A stretch of 9,977 bases of DNA from CAMENZ01 sp041854955 (GTDB taxonomy: Bacteria > Bacillota > Clostridia > Peptostreptococcales > Anaerovoracaceae): contig JBHADF010000072.1 of assembly GCA_041854955.1 (NCBI GenBank), positions 1 to 9,977 of the forward strand, in the 5' to 3' direction. The notes under the pieces were generated by a model that did not search any database, had not been told where the DNA came from, and saw only the letters and a list, made by a program, of their open reading frames with translations. This document shows, piece by piece, positions 7,056 to 9,977 of this stretch. The translations under genes and the position numbers were made by a program. The stretch's first letter is position 1; every line of letters starts with the position of its first letter.

Positions 7056-7660
7056 AATATTCCCCAATAAAGCCCCAGCATGGCTATTGCCAGTATTACG
7101 AAAAAGGGATATGCCAGGCCCCGTGGTTTAGGTATATGAATGTCGAGAATTTCAAATATGCCTATAACCACATAAACCGCCGAGAAAAACCATCCGAATA
7201 TATTTTCCGCAAAAATATAGGATGACAGATAGGCGAAGGGCAGTATCAAAGCTGTATATGTTACGGGAAGTCCTCTGAAAAAAGCTACTCCTCCTTCGGC
7301 TTCTTTTGCCCCCATGTTGAAAAAGGATAGCCTGGCGATGCCGCAGATGGCAAAAAATCCGGCTATTAAAACAGAAATAAAGGAAGCAGGAAAGCCCGCA
7401 CATAATATCACTATGGGAAAGGCGATAAAATTCATAACATCCGCCATAGAATCCAATTCAATGCCGAAAAGCTTTTCTTCTTCGGTCCGCGACATTCTTC
7501 TGGCAATTTGGCCGTCGAACAAATCGCAGATACCGGCCAGAATCAAAAACCCCATAGCATAATTCATATTTTGTTTTATGGCAAGATAAATGCCCATTAT
7601 GGAAAAGATTACTCCTATATAAGTTAAAATAACCGACTTGTTCCACTTTCCTATGATCAT
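7052..7660 (-). CDS. pssA: CDP-diacylglycerol-serine O-phosphatidyltransferase (phosphatidylserine synthase)
   Basis: A 202-residue membrane protein of the CDP-alcohol phosphatidyltransferase family, with about six hydrophobic segments. It displaces CMP from CDP-diacylglycerol with serine to give phosphatidylserine, the substrate of the next gene's product. The family signature is complete: DLFDGQIAR (46-54), then Gly66, Asp70 and Asp74 (GIELDSMAD, 66-74). Asp46, Asp49, Asp70 and Asp74 bind the metals. The spacer between Ala-Arg and Gly is 11 residues (RMSRTEEEKLF) rather than the common 8. The later FFRGLPVTYTALILP (127-141) fits phosphatidylserine synthases rather than PGP synthase, and the adjacent PSD supports serine as the acceptor. 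The ATG at 7660 is preceded by GGGGG at 7668-7672. It lies 40 bases after dikinase B. Confidence 0.9.
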   Translation of the reverse strand: MIIGKWNKSVILTYIGVIFSIMGIYLAIKQNMNYAMGFLILAGICDLFDGQIARRMSRTEEEKLFGIELDSMADVMNFIAFPIVILCAGFPASFISVLIAGFFAICGIARLSFFNMGAKEAEGGVAFFRGLPVTYTALILPFAYLSSYIFAENIFGWFFSAVYVVIGIFEILDIHIPKPRGLAYPFFVILAIAMLGLYWGIL

Positions 7661-7700
7661 ATATTTTCCCCCTATATACTTTTACAGCATTTACTTTTTC

Positions 7701-9977
7701 CTAATCAAATAAAGAAATTTCGCCCGTTTCTCCGTCTATCCTTATCGTGGCTCCGTCTTTAATTTTTTTCGTCGCATCCGGAACCGAGGAAATACAGGGT
7801 ATGCCGTATTCTCTGGCTACGATTGCGCCGTGGCACAGTACACCTCCGAATTCGGTGACAATGCCGGAAAGGAGGGCAAACTTAGGGCTCCATCCCGTAT
7901 CCGTATATTTAGTCACCAGAATATCGTCTTTTTGCAGCCTGTCTATTTCGTCGATAGAATCGATAACTCTGGCGGTTCCCGAAACAGTGCCCAGATTGCA
8001 GCCCGTTCCGTAAAGAGTTTTCCCATCTCCGCGATTTCTTTGCACCGGCTTAAACTCGGAGCCGATTTCATTTTCACTGAGGAAATTGCGAAAAGACAGG
8101 TAATAGGCTTTATTTTTAGAAAATCTGTGTTGAAACTCCTCTTTACCGATTTTTTCGTCTTGGAAATCCCAAATATCACCTACACGAGTCATCCATATAT
8201 CTTCCTTTGAAGGTAAAATCCCCTGCTCTGCGTAGAGTTCGCCCAATCTCAGGGTGTAAATCCGTATTATGTAGTAAAGCATCGTGGAGAGGTCGCGAAA
8301 TTCCTCCCGCCACCAAAGCATTTTTCTTATTTTTTCCGTCTGTGCCTTTAAATTTTTGAATTTCTTTTTTCCGCTTTCTTTCTCAAGGGTCTCCAGACAC
8401 ATTTCATAAAGCTGATGCTGCTTTTGGGCTGTGTCACTCTCTTCCTGTAAGCCTTGGTTAAGCACCCCATCCTTAAACATAGCAATGACCGTCTCAACGT
8501 CCTCATAATAGCAGGGGTAGCTCACATCCAACTCTCGGACGGAATGATAGCCATACTCTTCCAGAAAAGCACTTACCCTGTGGAGAAAGTGAATTCCCGA
8601 AGCCAGGTCCTGCCTAATTTGGTCTGAGGATGATGTTTTCCAATATTGATAGGCCTCCTCGTCGGCACGAATTTCTTTGCTTACATCACTGATAAAGGCT
8701 GCCGGTCTTAAATGAGAAATATCCGTGATGCCGTTCATAAGCTTCAGGTAGTCCGCATAGCTTACATATTTAGTAATTTTATCTCTATATAAGGTCTGAT
8801 AAATTTCATTTATAAAAATCTGTCGGAAGTATGTGTTTTCCGATTTTAAATAATGGTCATGGGTCAATTCATACCATTTTTTCTCGAAGTCCACCGAGTC
8901 AAGATTTTCATCAAAAGTAGCTCTGTAATATCTATATTTTTCAAGGAGCAGCTCTTTGTAGCCTTCTGCATTTTCCTCCCTCTCTTTGAGAAGCTTTCTT
9001 TGGGCCGTGAAAATACGTAGCACACGTATCAAAGATTTTACAGTCACTCCGGTGACCTTCCCGTCGCCTTCGTAATTAGGCGTTACGCCATAGGAGGCAT
9101 CGAATTCCCTTTCCTTGTAGCCGGGAATTACGCTCATCGCCTTTTTTACAAAGGAAAGATTCCAATAAGGCCTTCCGAAGAAAATATCCCCAAGGACACC
9201 CTGACATTGGGAGCTTGGCAAAATCTTTGAGTCGATAACAAAGCTGCTCAAGGCATGCTGCCAGATGTATTCGTACAGGCTCCACATGTAGGGGATGCAG
9301 GTTTTTGCAGAGACACCTCCGTCCCTGAAATCAGCCGTGCTCCACATATCCTTTATTTCAGAATAGCCGATTTTCGTAACAGCCCTCGCCTGCAAAATAA
9401 AGAGTTCTCCACCTTTAAGGGCAAATTCAATATCGCAGGGATAGCCGAAGGCCTTTTGGATATCCAGAAAAATATTCGATATGGAAATCAAGCCCTCTTC
9501 ATGGAGAATTTTATTTTCCTCATCATAGCTCGAACGCTCAGAATACCAATCATAGCTGTAATTTTCGGGACGCACCTTTCCGCCCACAAGGTCTTCACCT
9601 ACGCCGTAGGATATCTCCGTGATAATTTCCCTGTCCTTTCCTGTGACAGGGTTTACGGTAAAGGCGATTCCGCTGTAATCCGCATCCACCATTTCCTGAA
9701 GGATAACCGCCATCTTAAGCTGAGAAAGGGGAATACGATTATGATAGAGATATTGCAAAATAGGCTCTGAAAACAAGGAAAGCCAGCAATCCTTTACTGC
9801 TTCCTTTATTTCCTCAAGGCCTTTCTGCTTCAGATGGGTACGATACAAGCCGGCAAAGGAGTGATTTTCACAATCCTCCAGGGTTCCGCTGCTACGCACC
9901 GCATATTCTTTGCCGGAATCGATAAAGGGGCTCAGCTCATCAAACAATTCATCAGCCAGGTGTGCACCGCAGAATAA
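7701..9977 (-). CDS. PEP-synthase-like phosphotransferase, N-terminus cut by window edge (dikinase B)
   Basis: The reading frame is open to the right edge, giving 758 residues without the start. By comparison with dikinase A, roughly 50 N-terminal residues are missing. The ATP-grasp domain shows EYAVRSSGTLED (24-35, Arg28), ILQEMVDADYSGIAFT (92-107) and IEFALKGGELFILQAR (183-198; Glu184, Gln196). The middle region begins with MWSTADFRDGGVSAKTC (211-227), quite unlike dikinase A, and is largely helical. It includes WWREEFRDLSTMLYYIIR (555-572) and EDIWMTRVGDIW (592-603), the place of the DDIFYL-like motif of this family. The C-terminal phospho-His domain has VTEFGGVLCHGAIVAREYG (707-725), His716 being the carrier, and ends at DGETGEISLFD. 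No PEP barrel follows. Same predicted chemistry as dikinase A but clearly a different acceptor domain. First gene of the visible operon; its start and promoter are outside. Confidence 0.85.
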   Translation of the reverse strand, partial: LFCGAHLADELFDELSPFIDSGKEYAVRSSGTLEDCENHSFAGLYRTHLKQKGLEEIKEAVKDCWLSLFSEPILQYLYHNRIPLSQLKMAVILQEMVDADYSGIAFTVNPVTGKDREIITEISYGVGEDLVGGKVRPENYSYDWYSERSSYDEENKILHEEGLISISNIFLDIQKAFGYPCDIEFALKGGELFILQARAVTKIGYSEIKDMWSTADFRDGGVSAKTCIPYMWSLYEYIWQHALSSFVIDSKILPSSQCQGVLGDIFFGRPYWNLSFVKKAMSVIPGYKEREFDASYGVTPNYEGDGKVTGVTVKSLIRVLRIFTAQRKLLKEREENAEGYKELLLEKYRYYRATFDENLDSVDFEKKWYELTHDHYLKSENTYFRQIFINEIYQTLYRDKITKYVSYADYLKLMNGITDISHLRPAAFISDVSKEIRADEEAYQYWKTSSSDQIRQDLASGIHFLHRVSAFLEEYGYHSVRELDVSYPCYYEDVETVIAMFKDGVLNQGLQEESDTAQKQHQLYEMCLETLEKESGKKKFKNLKAQTEKIRKMLWWREEFRDLSTMLYYIIRIYTLRLGELYAEQGILPSKEDIWMTRVGDIWDFQDEKIGKEEFQHRFSKNKAYYLSFRNFLSENEIGSEFKPVQRNRGDGKTLYGTGCNLGTVSGTARVIDSIDEIDRLQKDDILVTKYTDTGWSPKFALLSGIVTEFGGVLCHGAIVAREYGIPCISSVPDATKKIKDGATIRIDGETGEISLFD

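Noticed and set aside
7053..7067. TTG at 7067 as the PSD start
   Set aside because: The ATG at 7055 gives a classical ATGA overlap with a GGGGA site 5 bases upstream, as at the next junction.
5296..7660. An archaeal-type ether lipid pathway (UbiA with serine synthase and decarboxylase)
   Set aside because: The gene types are reminiscent, but there is no geranylgeranylglyceryl phosphate synthase or glycerol-1-phosphate dehydrogenase here, and PSS and PSD look like ordinary bacterial enzymes.
7840..7850. Cysteine before the catalytic histidine in dikinase B as an anomaly
   Set aside because: PEP synthases commonly have Cys-His at this position, so it is normal variation.
9255..9770. A 171-codon open frame on the plus strand opposite dikinase B
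   Set aside because: It lies wholly antisense to a conserved ATP-grasp domain, has no ribosome site I can see and its translation resembles no family; other plus-strand frames such as 7830-8210 and 5127-5495 were rejected for the same reason.
2948..9977. Annotating the two dikinases as phosphoenolpyruvate synthase
   Set aside because: Both stop right after the phospho-His domain and have no C-terminal PEP/pyruvate TIM barrel, so the pyruvate to PEP reaction is not supported.
1..9977. tRNA, rRNA, CRISPR arrays, insertion sequences or riboswitches
   Set aside because: Almost all sequence is coding; the only longer gap (599-759) holds a terminator and a weak promoter, and I saw no repeats or structures of those kinds.

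Overview
The window looks like a low-to-moderate-GC Firmicute of the Clostridia type. Genes are densely packed, all on the minus strand, with AGGAGG-like ribosome binding sites and AT-rich sigma-A-like promoters. The phosphatidylserine decarboxylase N-terminus and the phosphatidylserine synthase signature also resemble clostridial proteins as I remember them. I cannot name the species.

Layout, in the direction of transcription (right to left). A tightly packed gene set fills 9977 to about 1393. It starts with the C-terminal 758 residues of an ATP-grasp/phospho-histidine phosphotransferase related to PEP synthase (dikinase B, cut by the right edge). Next come phosphatidylserine synthase, phosphatidylserine decarboxylase and a UbiA-type prenyltransferase. 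These are followed by a second, divergent PEP-synthase-like phosphotransferase (dikinase A, complete), a GNAT-fold protein, and a small protein of unknown function. PSS/PSD and PSD/UbiA share 4-base ATGA overlaps and UbiA/dikinase A share a TAATG junction. Gaps elsewhere are 1 to 52 bases, so this is very probably one operon whose promoter lies beyond the right edge.

Left of this are two apparently unrelated genes. One is a PduO-type cob(I)alamin adenosyltransferase with its own promoter and a likely terminator. The other is the first 199 residues of a helicase-IV-like UvrD/Rep-family helicase, cut by the left edge.

How the genes may work together. PSS and PSD convert CDP-diacylglycerol plus serine to phosphatidylserine and then phosphatidylethanolamine. 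Unusually, this module is embedded with a membrane prenyltransferase and two barrel-less dikinase homologues. Both dikinases keep the ATP-grasp residues and the phospho-carrier histidine but lack the PEP/pyruvate TIM barrel, so they should phosphorylate something other than pyruvate. A reasonable inference is a lipid or isoprenoid modification pathway at the membrane, in which the dikinase homologues activate an alcohol and UbiA and the GNAT protein modify a lipid. The substrates cannot be read from sequence. This seven-gene block is the main candidate for an undescribed system.
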